Assembly (NCBI RefSeq): GCF_000265075.1
Contig: NZ_AJYA01000016.1
Span: forward strand, 1-64,000
Reading direction: 5' to 3'
Source of the DNA: Nitritalea halalkaliphila LW7
GTDB taxonomy: Bacteria; Bacteroidota; Bacteroidia; Cytophagales; Cyclobacteriaceae
Length of the DNA: 64,000 bases
In this document: positions 38,307 through 47,719 of the stretch, one piece after another
Position numbering within the stretch: position 1 is the first letter of the stretch
Layout: each line of letters opens with the position of its first letter
Notes under the pieces: generated by a model
Told to the model about the DNA's origin: nothing
The model's input: only the letters and a program-made list of their open reading frames with translations
Databases searched by the model: none
Program-made: the position numbers and the translations under genes

Positions 38307-39198
38307 ATGGAAGACCTCTTACACTGCCCACTTTGTAAAAGTGGGCGTTTTCTTGTCTTTACCAAAGTAAAGGACCATGCGATTAGTAAGGAAACCTTTA
38401 CACTTTGCCATTGCACGAAGTGCAAATTACATTTTACAAATAAAAGACCCACAGCATCTGAAATAGCTCCCTATTATGCTTCTGACAACTACACCTCCCA
38501 CAAAGATGAAGGTGCTGGACTGAAAACATGGCTTTACAAAAAGGGTACGCGGAATCAACCTTCAAAAAAAGATAAAGCACCTTAACGGCTTACAGACAGC
38601 ACATAAAAAAATGCTGGATGTAGGAAGTGGCTTGGGATATTTACCAGAGGCAGCGAGAGAAGCGGGGTGGGAAGTGGCAGCATTTGAACCAAATGAACAA
38701 GCGAAAAACCAGATTCTTAAAAAAGGAATTCCATTAGAAGAAAGCCTAGATAACTTGAATAGGGATAGCTACGATGTCATTACACTGTACCATGTATTAG
38801 AACATATACATGACCTGAGATCCACCTTAAAACGGCTTAGAAAGGCGCTACGAGAAGGAGGCTACCTTATCGTGGCTGTTCCTAATCATGACGCATATGA
38901 GCGATCTATGTATCAGGAATACTGGGCAGCATACGATGTACCGCGGCACTTGTACCACTTTAACAGGGAAAGCATCCACTATCTATGTGAAAAGTTTAAA
39001 TTTGAAATTATAACAGAGGAGCTCATGCCCTTTGATAGTTTTTATGTCAGTCTCTTATCTGAAACATATAAAAACCCAGAGGCATCTACGTTAAATCACT
39101 ACATAAAGGGCTTCTTCATGGGTCTGAAGTCTTACTGGGCAGCCAGAAAAAACATCCGTAGCGCATCAAGTATTCAATATACGCTAAAGAAAATCTAA
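38307..39198 (+). CDS. Class I SAM-dependent methyltransferase with N-terminal zinc ribbon, one frameshift
   Basis: The first frame has a zinc-ribbon-like start (CPLCKSG near residue 8 and HCTKC near 35) and FTNKRPTASEIAPYYASDNY; the second frame has the SAM-binding motif MLDVGSGLGYLPEAAREAGW with AAFEPNEQA, the motif DVITLYHVLEHI, GGYLIVAVPNHDAYE and DVPRHLYHFN. Between them the shift is a one-base loss in the A/G run at 38538-38546: the other frame reads VRGINLQKKIKHLNGLQTAH. The joined protein is about 297 residues. The substrate is unknown; in Bacteroidota this gene type commonly neighbours mnmG. Its stop overlaps the next ATG by one base (TAATG). Confidence 0.85.
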
Positions 39199-40988
39199 TG
39201 AACCAGGTATATTCACCCTACATTCCACTCTTATTTTTATTGAGCTTATTGTTGATAGGTGCATGTGCACAGCAAAGCACACCCATGGGCGGTCCAAAAG
39301 ACGAAACACCGCCTCAACTGATACGAATCAAACCAGAAAACGAAACACGAAATGTCAAGCCAGAGGTTATAGAATTGGAATTTGATGAGTTCGTGAAGCT
39401 AGATAATGCACTCAAACAAATTATTATCACTCCGCGGGTAAAAAAGGATGAAATGGAGATAACGGCTAATCGAAATCGAGTCCTGATCAAGTTGAACCAG
39501 GAGCTAGAAGACAGTACGACTTACCTATTCAACTTTCAAAAAAGTATTCAGGACATTTCAGAGGGAAATCCAGCTGAAAATTTAAAGCTGGTATTTTCCA
39601 CAGGTCCTGATATCGATAGCTTAACAGCTGAAGGAAATGTACGCTTTATTTTTCCTAGGAATAAAATGGAAGATGTACTCGTAGGTCTCTATGAAGTAGG
39701 GGATACCACGAATGTACTCACAGCACCACCCTATTATGTAGCCAACGCAGATACGAGTGGTAATTTTAGGATGACCAACCTACGACCAGGAAAATACATG
39801 GCCTATGCTTGGCACGATGATAATAATTCCATAAAAGCGGAAGATAAAACAGAGGCTTATGGCTTTATCTTAGATACCATTCAGATAAAAGAAAACGTCA
39901 AAGACCTACAGTTTTACATCAGTAAGGCGGATCTCTCCGACTTTAAAATTACACGCGCCGCAAGCTCTGGAAGCAACTTTGATATCGTTTTAAGTAAAAC
40001 ACCAGTGAAAATAGAACTGGAAAATGAGGATATAGGTAAAACACTTTTTTACCGATTAAACGAAAAAACACTACGCTTCTATCATACGGCACTACAGGAA
40101 GACAGCACATCGATGCGCCTACAGTTTAAAGACTCCGTAGGATTCCATATTGATACCGTGCTATTCGCTAAATTTGAGAGCAGCGAAAGAAGAAAAGAGA
40201 AGCTAGAGGTTAAGACCAATAGCGGTAAAAGCTTTTTGAAGGCATTCACAGCAGAAATAAATTTCAATAAACCCATAGCAGAAATACGTTTAGATTCCCT
40301 TCTCATACAATACGATTCCGCAAGTGTCATACCGGTACAAAAAGAATGGATAAGCTTCTTAGATTCAGCTAAACGAACAGATATACGCATCGATCTAAGC
40401 ATTATAGACACCGTAAGCACAACGCGAAACTTTAAACTATCCGCTGCAGATTCTACATTCTTAGATGTAGAAGGGTTGTTTTTTGAAGGTAAGGTAGAAG
40501 TAAATTTTAAACGATCTAATCCAGAAACATTAGCTGAACGACTAGGAATTACCTACGTAACAGAAAAAGAAGGGCCCTTCCGCTATGAGCTGCTTAAGAA
40601 GGAAGAAGTCATCCGACACATCACGACAAAAGAGAAAACTGTGGCATTTACACAGGTGGATCCAGACACCTATCAGGTGAGAGTCATCGTGGATGCTAAT
40701 GAAAACAACAGGTGGGATCCTTCTAATTTCTATGAGGGAAGGCAAGCAGAAGAGGTATTTTATGCGATCAATCCAGAGGCAGAAAAAAATAAACGGGATG
40801 TCATTTTAAAAGCTGGATGGGAGAATAACATTACTATCACAGAAACACCACCCCTGGGATGGAGACCAAAAGCTAAGGAGGAGGCTCCAAAAAGTGTCAT
40901 TGAACCCATTCTAACACCGGAACAAATGGACTTGAAAATCCAAGAATGGCTGGAAAACAAGGTAGAAAACCCTGTGGATAAGCAGTAA
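39198..40988 (+). CDS. Ig-like (Big_5) domain-containing lipoprotein
   Basis: A 596-residue surface or periplasmic lipoprotein. Signal MNQVYSPYIPLLFLLSLLLI with lipobox GAC (Cys23), followed by STPMGGPKDETPPQL, a very typical opening of this Bacteroidota family. An Ig-like SbsA/Big_5 domain spans about residues 40-115 (PEVIELEFDEFVKLDNALKQ), then beta-sandwich repeats (SGNFRMTNLRPGKYMAYAWH and TYQVRVIVDANENNRWDPSN). Function unknown. Its 3' end carries the first DnaA box of the putative origin. Confidence 0.85.
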   Translation: MNQVYSPYIPLLFLLSLLLIGACAQQSTPMGGPKDETPPQLIRIKPENETRNVKPEVIELEFDEFVKLDNALKQIIITPRVKKDEMEITANRNRVLIKLNQELEDSTTYLFNFQKSIQDISEGNPAENLKLVFSTGPDIDSLTAEGNVRFIFPRNKMEDVLVGLYEVGDTTNVLTAPPYYVANADTSGNFRMTNLRPGKYMAYAWHDDNNSIKAEDKTEAYGFILDTIQIKENVKDLQFYISKADLSDFKITRAASSGSNFDIVLSKTPVKIELENEDIGKTLFYRLNEKTLRFYHTALQEDSTSMRLQFKDSVGFHIDTVLFAKFESSERRKEKLEVKTNSGKSFLKAFTAEINFNKPIAEIRLDSLLIQYDSASVIPVQKEWISFLDSAKRTDIRIDLSIIDTVSTTRNFKLSAADSTFLDVEGLFFEGKVEVNFKRSNPETLAERLGITYVTEKEGPFRYELLKKEEVIRHITTKEKTVAFTQVDPDTYQVRVIVDANENNRWDPSNFYEGRQAEEVFYAINPEAEKNKRDVILKAGWENNITITETPPLGWRPKAKEEAPKSVIEPILTPEQMDLKIQEWLENKVENPVDKQ

Positions 40989-41355
40989 ATAAGCGTGGAT
41001 AAATCAGGATAACTTGTGCATAAAGGAAGGCTTATCCCCAGCAGGCTCTAAATTTCGAGATCAGAATTTTAAGCTGAGGATAAACGCTAGGTTATGCACA
41101 AGTTAAGTTTCTGTTATGCACACAGAGATACACACGTAGGGCAGAAAGTGGAAAATAAGGCCAAAATGTGGATAATACGATAAAACCTACATTTACAGCT
41201 AAGTACACGTTCACAACTTGTGGATAAAGCTCCAATCACGTGCATAAATGGTGCAGAATACCGTGGATAAAAAGCTACCAAGAAGTTATCCACTTATGCA
41301 CGCCTTAATAACAATAATAGTTTTTTTTATATATACTTATATAATTACTAAATAG
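40973..41355. other. oriC: Putative chromosomal replication origin (oriC) with a DnaA-box array
   Basis: Six perfect TTATNCACA boxes (either strand) start at 40973, 41015, 41092, 41114, 41167 and 41219; five more with one changed last base start at 40994, 41239, 41262, 41286 and 41294; weaker ones are at 41032 (TTATCCCCA) and 41075 (TGAGGATAA). Neighbouring boxes are often about 20-24 bases apart (two helical turns). The array is followed by an A+T run. The 435-base gap after the lipoprotein gene has no other recognisable content. Known for the field: DnaA-box clusters next to an AT-rich unwinding element define oriC. What I infer: this is the origin; parS copies 5 kb away support that. It is not next to dnaA here. 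Confidence 0.85.
41305..41355. other. AT-rich DNA unwinding element (DUE) candidate
   Basis: Nearly all A and T for about 50 bases, including an eight-T run and TATATATAC-like steps, just after the last DnaA box (41294-41302). It fits the usual position of the DUE in bacterial origins, next to the box array and before the downstream gene. Confidence 0.75.
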
Positions 41356-41423
41356 GGTGTGGACAGTGGATTTGCATAACGGCTAACTTTTTAATATTTT
41401 CAACATCCCAAACCCATATAACC

Positions 41424-43178
41424 ATGAAAGTAACCAGGCTCTTTGATATCATCGATCATCAAATCGCTCAATACGACAAAGAAGTGGCACTCGCCCAAAA
41501 AACCAATGGAAGCTGGAGAAGCTATTCTTCTCGCGACGTTAAACAGATCGTGGATAATGTCAGTCTTGCGCTTCTCCAAGCTGGTATTCAAAAAGGCGAC
41601 AAGGTAGCCATCATCTCGAATAACCGTCCCGAATGGAATTTCATAGATCTCGCCTTACAGCAGGTCCATGCTATTTCAGTTCCGATGTATCCGACGATCT
41701 CGGCGGATGATTATGCCTATATATTTGATCATGCCGAGGTAGCCATGATCTTTGTCGGTGACGAGGAAATTTTGGCAAAAGCCAAAGTAGCGAATGCCCA
41801 AAAAAAGGTACCTATTTACACCTTCGATCAAATTAAGGGAGAAAAATTCTGGAAGGATTTCATGGACTCCGGAGAATCAGGTAATCTAGCCGATCTGCAC
41901 GCTTTAAAGGAGCAGGTGAGGGAAGAGGACCTCTTTACCATTATCTACACCTCAGGGACCACCGGAAGGCCTAAGGGGGTTATGCTCAGCCACGCGAATG
42001 TTATGCATAATGTGCGCGCGGTAGAAGATCGCATCGTAGCACCCAAAGGCACTTCCAAGGCACTAAGCTTTCTTCCGCTCTGCCACATCTATGAACGCAC
42101 AGGTTCCTTCTGCTTTATGTACATGGGTATCTCCATCTATTATGCGAAAAGTATGGAGACTATCGCCGATAACTTAAAGGAGGTGCAGCCACAGATTTTC
42201 AACACTGTACCTCGACTACTTGAAAAAGTCTACGATAAAATCGTGGCAAAAGGGTATGAACTCACAGGGATAAAAAAATCACTCTTTTTCTGGGCGCTTA
42301 ATCTTGGTCTCAAGTATGAACCTAACCAGAATCAAGGTGCTTTTTACAACTTTCAGCTCAAGTTAGCGAATAAAATTATTTTCAGTAAATGGAGGGAAGC
42401 CCTAGGCGGGCAAATAATCCAAATCAATAGCGGTGCCTCTGCGCTGCAGCCACGACTGGCTCGTGTTTTCTGGAGTGCTGGCATTCCCGTGTGCGAAGGC
42501 TACGGACTGACAGAAACCTCTCCCGTAGTGGCCGCCTCTGTACGTTCCCATGAAGATATTCGCATCGGATGCGTAGGTAAAATCGTTCGCGATGTAGAAG
42601 TCCGCATCGCTGAAGATGGCGAGGTCATGGTAAAAGGCCCTAATGTAATGATGGGCTATTACAAACAGCCAGAAATGACTGCTGAGGTAGTAAAAGACGG
42701 TTGGTTCTCGACTGGCGATATCGGAGAAATCGTAGAAAAACACTACTTGAAGATCACTGATCGTAAGAAAGAGATGTTTAAAACCTCGGGAGGTAAGTAC
42801 ATCGCTCCACAGCCAATGGAGAATAAGTTTAAGGAGTCTACTCTGATCGAACAGCTCATTATCGTAGGGGAAAATCAAAAGTATCCAGCGGCACTTATCG
42901 TTCCGAGCTTTGATGGCCTGAAGGATTACTGTAAACACAAGGATATTCCTTATACGACCGATGCGGAGATGATCCAAAAACCCGAGATTAAGGAGAAATT
43001 TGATCGGGAGATCGAGCAGCTCAACAAGTATTTTGGAAACTGGGAGCAGATAAAGCGTTACACGCTCCTAGGAGCACCATGGACTGTGGAGACAGGAGAG
43101 CTAACCCCTACGATGAAGCTAAAAAGAAAGATAATCCATAGTAAATATGCCAAGGAAATAGAGCGCTTGTACGCTTAG
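41424..43178 (+). CDS. Long-chain acyl-CoA synthetase (AMP-forming)
   Basis: A 584-residue ANL-superfamily enzyme that activates fatty acids via acyl-AMP. The AMP-binding P-loop IIYTSGTTGRPKGVMLSHAN lies near residue 175, EGYGLTETSPV near 357, WFSTGDIGEI near 435 and the hinge ITDRKKEMFKTSGGKYIAPQ near 452. The short form (about 585-600) is usual for bacterial FadD-like enzymes. It faces the marR-fadN-fadA-fadE operon downstream and would supply acyl-CoA to it. A terminator follows its stop. Confidence 0.9.
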   Translation: MKVTRLFDIIDHQIAQYDKEVALAQKTNGSWRSYSSRDVKQIVDNVSLALLQAGIQKGDKVAIISNNRPEWNFIDLALQQVHAISVPMYPTISADDYAYIFDHAEVAMIFVGDEEILAKAKVANAQKKVPIYTFDQIKGEKFWKDFMDSGESGNLADLHALKEQVREEDLFTIIYTSGTTGRPKGVMLSHANVMHNVRAVEDRIVAPKGTSKALSFLPLCHIYERTGSFCFMYMGISIYYAKSMETIADNLKEVQPQIFNTVPRLLEKVYDKIVAKGYELTGIKKSLFFWALNLGLKYEPNQNQGAFYNFQLKLANKIIFSKWREALGGQIIQINSGASALQPRLARVFWSAGIPVCEGYGLTETSPVVAASVRSHEDIRIGCVGKIVRDVEVRIAEDGEVMVKGPNVMMGYYKQPEMTAEVVKDGWFSTGDIGEIVEKHYLKITDRKKEMFKTSGGKYIAPQPMENKFKESTLIEQLIIVGENQKYPAALIVPSFDGLKDYCKHKDIPYTTDAEMIQKPEIKEKFDREIEQLNKYFGNWEQIKRYTLLGAPWTVETGELTPTMKLKRKIIHSKYAKEIERLYA

Positions 43179-43195
43179 CACCTGTTCACAGATAG

Positions 43196-43231
43196 AAAGG
43201 ACTAGCAGATGGAACTGTTAGTCCTTTTTTT
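43196..43231 (+). terminator. Terminator of the acyl-CoA synthetase gene
   Basis: AAAGGACTA (43196-43204) pairs with TAGTCCTTT (43219-43227), with inner CAG/CTG pairs, followed by a T-run. Confidence 0.85.
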
Positions 43232-43417
43232 AACACGTCGGGGGTAACATAGGAGAAATTACTGCGTTCGGAGCACAAAAATTCCGAAAAAAAAATTCAA
43301 GAAACTAATTTTCGAATTATTAGTTTTTAAAAGAATATTATTTCTAAAATAGAGTTTATTTTGATTTAACCTGTTATAATATTTGGATTTGCTCCCAAAG
43401 ATGCCAACTTAATTTCT

Positions 43418-43488
43418 TATGCATGCAGCATTTTTTTTCTCTAATAGTATGCATGCATAACTTTTTTTTTCTTAAATTAGTATGCATA
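43418..43488. promoter_or_regulatory. Tandem TATGCAT repeat array, putative MarR operator
   Basis: Three units: TATGCATGCA at 43418-43427, palindrome TATGCATGCATA at 43448-43459 and TATGCATA at 43481-43488, spaced 30 and 33 bases, each followed by a poly-T tract and a TAG. The array ends 12 bases before the ATG at 43501. Palindromes of this size just upstream of a MarR gene are typical autoregulatory operators. Confidence 0.65.
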
Positions 43489-43500
43489 AATAAAGTGCCT

Positions 43501-43977
43501 ATGAAACGAGAGGAGACAGTCGATCACCACATTAAGAGTTCCTGGCACGCCATATCCAGAATGTACAATCAGCAAGCCGCCAAGGAGGGCTTTACCACCT
43601 CGATTGGGTTTGTGCTTATCAATATCAACTCAAAAGAGGGCACGCCAGCCACTAAGATAGCGCCGCTGATGGGACTAGAGTCAAGGAGTTTAACCCGTAT
43701 GCTAAAAGGTATGGAAGAGAAGGGACTGATCTATAGAAAGCAAGATCCAACCGACAAGCGTTCTGTGCGTATCTTCTTAACAGAGGAAGGCATTAAAAAG
43801 AAAAAAGTATCCGTCCAGGTGATTAAAGCTTTCAACTTACATGTCCGCGAAAGGGTCTCGGAAGAAGAATTAACCATTTTTTTCCGGGTTTTTGAGAAAA
43901 TCCAGTCTGTCATCGAAGATATAGTAATAGAAAACGTGAACCCAAATAAGTATAAGTCGGCCTTATACGACAGCTAA
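43501..43977 (+). CDS. MarR family transcriptional regulator
   Basis: Start at 43501 (MKREETVDHHIKSSWHAISR); an upstream in-frame extension to 43423 runs through the operator-like repeats and is not protein-like. The protein is 158 residues with a winged helix (ATKIAPLMGLESRSLTRMLKGME, the recognition helix; then EKGLIYRKQDPTDKRSVRIF, the wing) and flanking dimer helices. It starts 12 bases before fadN and is the first gene of a fatty-acid oxidation operon; it probably represses the operon and is released by an acyl-CoA or related ligand. Confidence 0.85.
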   Translation: MKREETVDHHIKSSWHAISRMYNQQAAKEGFTTSIGFVLININSKEGTPATKIAPLMGLESRSLTRMLKGMEEKGLIYRKQDPTDKRSVRIFLTEEGIKKKKVSVQVIKAFNLHVRERVSEEELTIFFRVFEKIQSVIEDIVIENVNPNKYKSALYDS

Positions 43978-43988
43978 AAACCAAAATT

Positions 43989-46394
43989 ATGAAACGAACC
44001 ATTAAAAAAGTAGCTATTCTAGGCTCAGGAGTAATGGGATCCAGAATCGCCTGCCACTTCGCTAACATCGGTGTACAGGTGCTTCTTTTAGATATCGTCC
44101 CATCTGAGTTAAGCGATGATGAAAAAGCCAAGGGCCTTTCTTTGGAGGATAAAGCAGTGCGCAACCGCATTGTAAATGCCGCATTTGAAAATACACTGAA
44201 AGCCAAACCAGCAGCTCTCTACGATAAAGCAAATGCTAGCTTGGTCACCACAGGTAACTTCGATGATGATCTCCCTAAAATTAAGGATTACGACTGGGTC
44301 ATGGAAGTAGTGGTGGAGCGTTTAGATATTAAACAGAGCCTTTTCGAAAAGGTAGAGAAATATAGAACACCCGGTACACTCATTACCTCTAATACCTCAG
44401 GTATTCCGATGCAGCTGATGACAGAAGGCCGTTCGGAAGACTTTAGAACGCACTTTGCGGGCACGCACTTTTTTAACCCTCCACGCTATCTGCGTCTTTT
44501 AGAAATTATCCCAGCACCAGAAACCAAGCCAGAAATCATAGATTTCCTTATGCACTATGGCGATCGTTTCCTCGGTAAAGAAACTGTTTTATGTAAAGAT
44601 ACACCTGCCTTTATCGCGAATAGAATCGGTGTCTATGCCATCATTTCAGGCATGCATACCGTAGAAAAGATGGGTCTCGGCGTTTCTGAAGTAGATAAGT
44701 TGACCGGAACCGTTATCGGTAGAGCCAAGTCAGCCACCTTTAGAACCATGGATGTCGTCGGTTTGGATACTACAGTGAATGTAGCGAATAACCTGTACAA
44801 AACCCTTACAGAGGATGAGTCCAGAGAAAAATTCAAGCTTCCTAAAATCGTGGAAGTGCTCTATGAAAATAAGTGGCTAGGTGATAAAACGGGTCAGGGT
44901 TACTTTAAAATGATCCGTCATAAGGATGGACGTAAAGAACTGAAAGAGCTTGACTTTAATACCTTCGAATATAAGGATGCCGAAAAGCCAAAATTCAAGG
45001 CGCTCGAGGCTTCGAAGGAAATAGATGATCTGAAAAAACGCATCAAGTTCCTTGTGAACTTCGAAGATAAGGCAGGGGAATTCTACCGGGCTTCCTTCTA
45101 TGATTTATTCAAGTACGTTTCACACCGTATTCCTGAGATTTCGGATGAACTCTATCGCATCGACCAGGCGGTATGCGCAGGTTTCGGCTGGGAGTTAGGT
45201 CCATTCGAGACCTGGGATATTCTCGGCGTAAAAGAAACGGTAGAGAAAATGGAAGCTGCTGGAGAAAAGGCCGCTGACTGGGTACATGAAATGTTAGCCG
45301 CTGGACATGAAAGTTTCTATAAAGTAGAGTCCGGCCAGAAGAAATACTACGACATCCAGTCCAAATCGTATCAGACTATCCCAGGAACAGGAGAATTTAT
45401 CCTTTTGGATACCCTTAAAGCTGCTAATAAAAAAGTTTGGGGGAATGCGGGTGCCACACTCCATGATTTAGGGGATGATGTTTACGGATTAGAGTTCCAC
45501 ACGAAAATGAATTCCTTAGGTGCCGAAGTTATCGAAGGCATTAATACCGCCATCACCATGGCAGAAAAATCCGCTAAGGGACTTGTTATCGGAAATGAGG
45601 GAGGTAACTTCTCCGCAGGGGCGAATCTAGCCATGCTGTTTATGTTCGCTGGAGATCAGGATTTTGATGAAATCAACCTGATGATCGCACAGTTCCAAAA
45701 CACCATGATGCGTGCACGTTACTCCTCTGTGCCAGTAGTAGTGGCGCCTCACAATATGGCACTTGGTGGCGGTTGTGAACTTTCCCTGCATGCAGACGCC
45801 ATTCAGGCTCATGCAGAACTTTATATGGGTCTCGTCGAAGTAGGTGTCGGCCTGATCCCTGCTGGTGGTGGAACGAAAGAAATGACCCTGCGCTTTGCCG
45901 ATCAGGTGAAGTCCGGCGACGTGGAGCTTAACCGTTTACAGGAATATTTCATGAATATCGCGATGGCGAAGGTATCTACTTCCGCTAAAGAGGCCTATGG
46001 GCTGGGTTATTTAGCGGACAAGGACGCCATTACCTTAAATAGAAAACGTGTTTTGGCGGACGCCAAAGCCAAGGTACTCAGCTTAGATGAGGCCGGCTAT
46101 ACACAGCCGATTCACCGCACGGATATTCGTGTGCTCGGAAAAACGGCCCTGGCGCTCTTCGAAGCAGGTATCACTGGCATGCAGTATGGAAAATACATCT
46201 CCGAGCACGATGCGAAAATCGCCCGTAAGCTGGCTTATGTGATGGCCGGAGGTGATTTATCCAGCCCGACCGAAGTGAGCGAGCAGTATCTGCTAGACCT
46301 AGAGCGTGAGGCCTTCCTCAGCTTAACAGGTGAGCAGAAAACACTGGAGCGTATTCACAGCATTCTATTTAAAGGAAAGCCGCTAAGAAATTAA
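43989..46394 (+). CDS. fadN: 3-hydroxyacyl-CoA dehydrogenase/enoyl-CoA hydratase (FadN-like)
   Basis: An 801-residue bifunctional beta-oxidation enzyme. The order is dehydrogenase first: Rossmann VAILGSGVMGSRIACHFANI at the N-terminus and catalytic HFFNPPRYLRLLEIIP near residue 155, then the 3HCDH C-terminal domain, then an enoyl-CoA hydratase domain from about 490 (KGLVIGNEGGNFSAGANLAM, oxyanion and acyl-CoA binding; ALGGGCELSLHADAIQAHAE and VGVGLIPAGGGTKEM). This order and length match Bacillus FadN rather than proteobacterial FadB, where hydratase is first. It lies between marR and fadA. Confidence 0.92.
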   Translation: MKRTIKKVAILGSGVMGSRIACHFANIGVQVLLLDIVPSELSDDEKAKGLSLEDKAVRNRIVNAAFENTLKAKPAALYDKANASLVTTGNFDDDLPKIKDYDWVMEVVVERLDIKQSLFEKVEKYRTPGTLITSNTSGIPMQLMTEGRSEDFRTHFAGTHFFNPPRYLRLLEIIPAPETKPEIIDFLMHYGDRFLGKETVLCKDTPAFIANRIGVYAIISGMHTVEKMGLGVSEVDKLTGTVIGRAKSATFRTMDVVGLDTTVNVANNLYKTLTEDESREKFKLPKIVEVLYENKWLGDKTGQGYFKMIRHKDGRKELKELDFNTFEYKDAEKPKFKALEASKEIDDLKKRIKFLVNFEDKAGEFYRASFYDLFKYVSHRIPEISDELYRIDQAVCAGFGWELGPFETWDILGVKETVEKMEAAGEKAADWVHEMLAAGHESFYKVESGQKKYYDIQSKSYQTIPGTGEFILLDTLKAANKKVWGNAGATLHDLGDDVYGLEFHTKMNSLGAEVIEGINTAITMAEKSAKGLVIGNEGGNFSAGANLAMLFMFAGDQDFDEINLMIAQFQNTMMRARYSSVPVVVAPHNMALGGGCELSLHADAIQAHAELYMGLVEVGVGLIPAGGGTKEMTLRFADQVKSGDVELNRLQEYFMNIAMAKVSTSAKEAYGLGYLADKDAITLNRKRVLADAKAKVLSLDEAGYTQPIHRTDIRVLGKTALALFEAGITGMQYGKYISEHDAKIARKLAYVMAGGDLSSPTEVSEQYLLDLEREAFLSLTGEQKTLERIHSILFKGKPLRN

Positions 46395-46510
46395 GCGTTT
46401 TTAAGGCGGGGGCCTAAAGGCCAAAGTGAACGGTTTTCAGGCCCCTTACCATGTATCCAAACATGGATGAGCACGGAAAAACAAAAACACAAAATAACGA
46501 CATTCAACAC

Positions 46511-47685
46511 ATGGAAGCATATATCGTAAATGGATTTCGCTCAGCAGTGGGCAAGGCAAAGAAAGGTGGCTTTAGATTTTATCGCCCAGATGACTTAGCC
46601 GCTGACGTGATTAAGTTCTTAGTGGAAAAAACCCCAGGCCTAGACCCGAAAAGGGTGGATGACCTCATCGTAGGAAATGCCATACCTGAAGCAGAACAAG
46701 GCATGCAGATGGGCCGGATGATTTCCCTTTTGGCCCTCGGAAAAGAGGTTCCAGGTTTTATCATCAATAGATACTGCGGATCGGGCTTAGAAGCCATCGC
46801 TTTGGCCGCAGGCAAAATCAAAGCCGGCATGGCAGACTGCATCATTGCAGGTGGTACAGAGTCCATGTCCATGGTTCCTATGATGGGGTATAAAACGGCC
46901 CTCAACTGGAAAATAGCTTCTCAGACGCCTGATTACTACCTCAGCATGGGCCTCACGGCGGAGGAGCTGGCGGGTGAATATGACATCACACGAGAAGATG
47001 CCGATGCCTTCTCCGTTCGCTCTCACGAAAAAGCACTAGCGGCTATCGCCGAAGGGCGTTTTAAAGACGAGATCGTGCCTGTGGAAGTAGAAGAAACCTA
47101 CCTGGATGAGAAAGGCAAGCGTAAGACGCGCAAGTATATCGTAGACACCGATGAAGGACCTCGAAAGGGTACACCATGGAGGCCTTAGCAAATCTCCGTC
47201 CTGCTTTCCGACAGGGAGGTCAGGTCACAGCGGGGAACTCTTCCCAAACGTCTGATGGTGCCGCTTTCGTCCTCGTGATGTCAGAGCGCATGGTGAAAGA
47301 GCTCAATTTAGAGCCAGTAGCACGCCTAGTGTCTTACAGTGTAGCGGGCGTGGAGCCGCGTATCATGGGTATAGGCCCGAAGGAAGCCGTGCCGAAAGCG
47401 CTAAAGCAAGCAGGTATCGGCTTGGGAGACATCGACCTTATCGAATTAAACGAGGCTTTTGCAGCACAGGGTCTCGCAGTAATCAAGTCGCTGGATATGA
47501 ATCCGGATATTGTGAATGTGAATGGTGGTGCGGTGGCACTCGGACACCCACTCGGATGTACTGGTGCTAAGCTCACCGTCCAAATTATCAATGAGCTTAG
47601 AAGAAGGAACGGCAAATATGGACTCGTTACCGCTTGTGTCGGCGGTGGTCAGGGTGTAGCCGGTGTGGTAGAATTACTGAAATAA
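46511..47685 (+). CDS. fadA: Acetyl-CoA acyltransferase (thiolase), one frameshift
   Basis: Start at 46511 ([20 protein letters not shown]), the usual thiolase start; in-frame ATGs at 46451 and 46463 lie in a probable leader. It catalyses the last step of beta-oxidation. Catalytic nucleophile in [14 protein letters not shown]; His in [20 protein letters not shown]; second Cys in CVGGGQG. The frame breaks after GPRKGT; one base missing at 47166-47175 restores [16 protein letters not shown]. The corrected protein has about 391 residues, a normal length. fadE starts 34 bases later. Confidence 0.92.
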
Positions 47686-47719
47686 GACACGAAAATTAAA
47701 CGCATTAAAGGTTATCATT

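Larger units (their letters stand above)
43179..43500. other. 322-base gap: terminator and marR promoter/operator region
   Basis: The left end holds the terminator of the acyl-CoA synthetase gene; the right end holds three copies of a TATGCAT repeat upstream of the MarR gene. Between them is an A+T-rich stretch with TTTTGATTTAACC and TATAAT-like sequence near 43360-43380, a possible promoter of weak match. Confidence 0.6.

Noticed and set aside
41032-41083. TTATCCCCA and TGAGGATAA as full DnaA boxes
   Set aside because: They deviate in the recognition core, so they are listed as weak boxes and not counted among the strong eleven.
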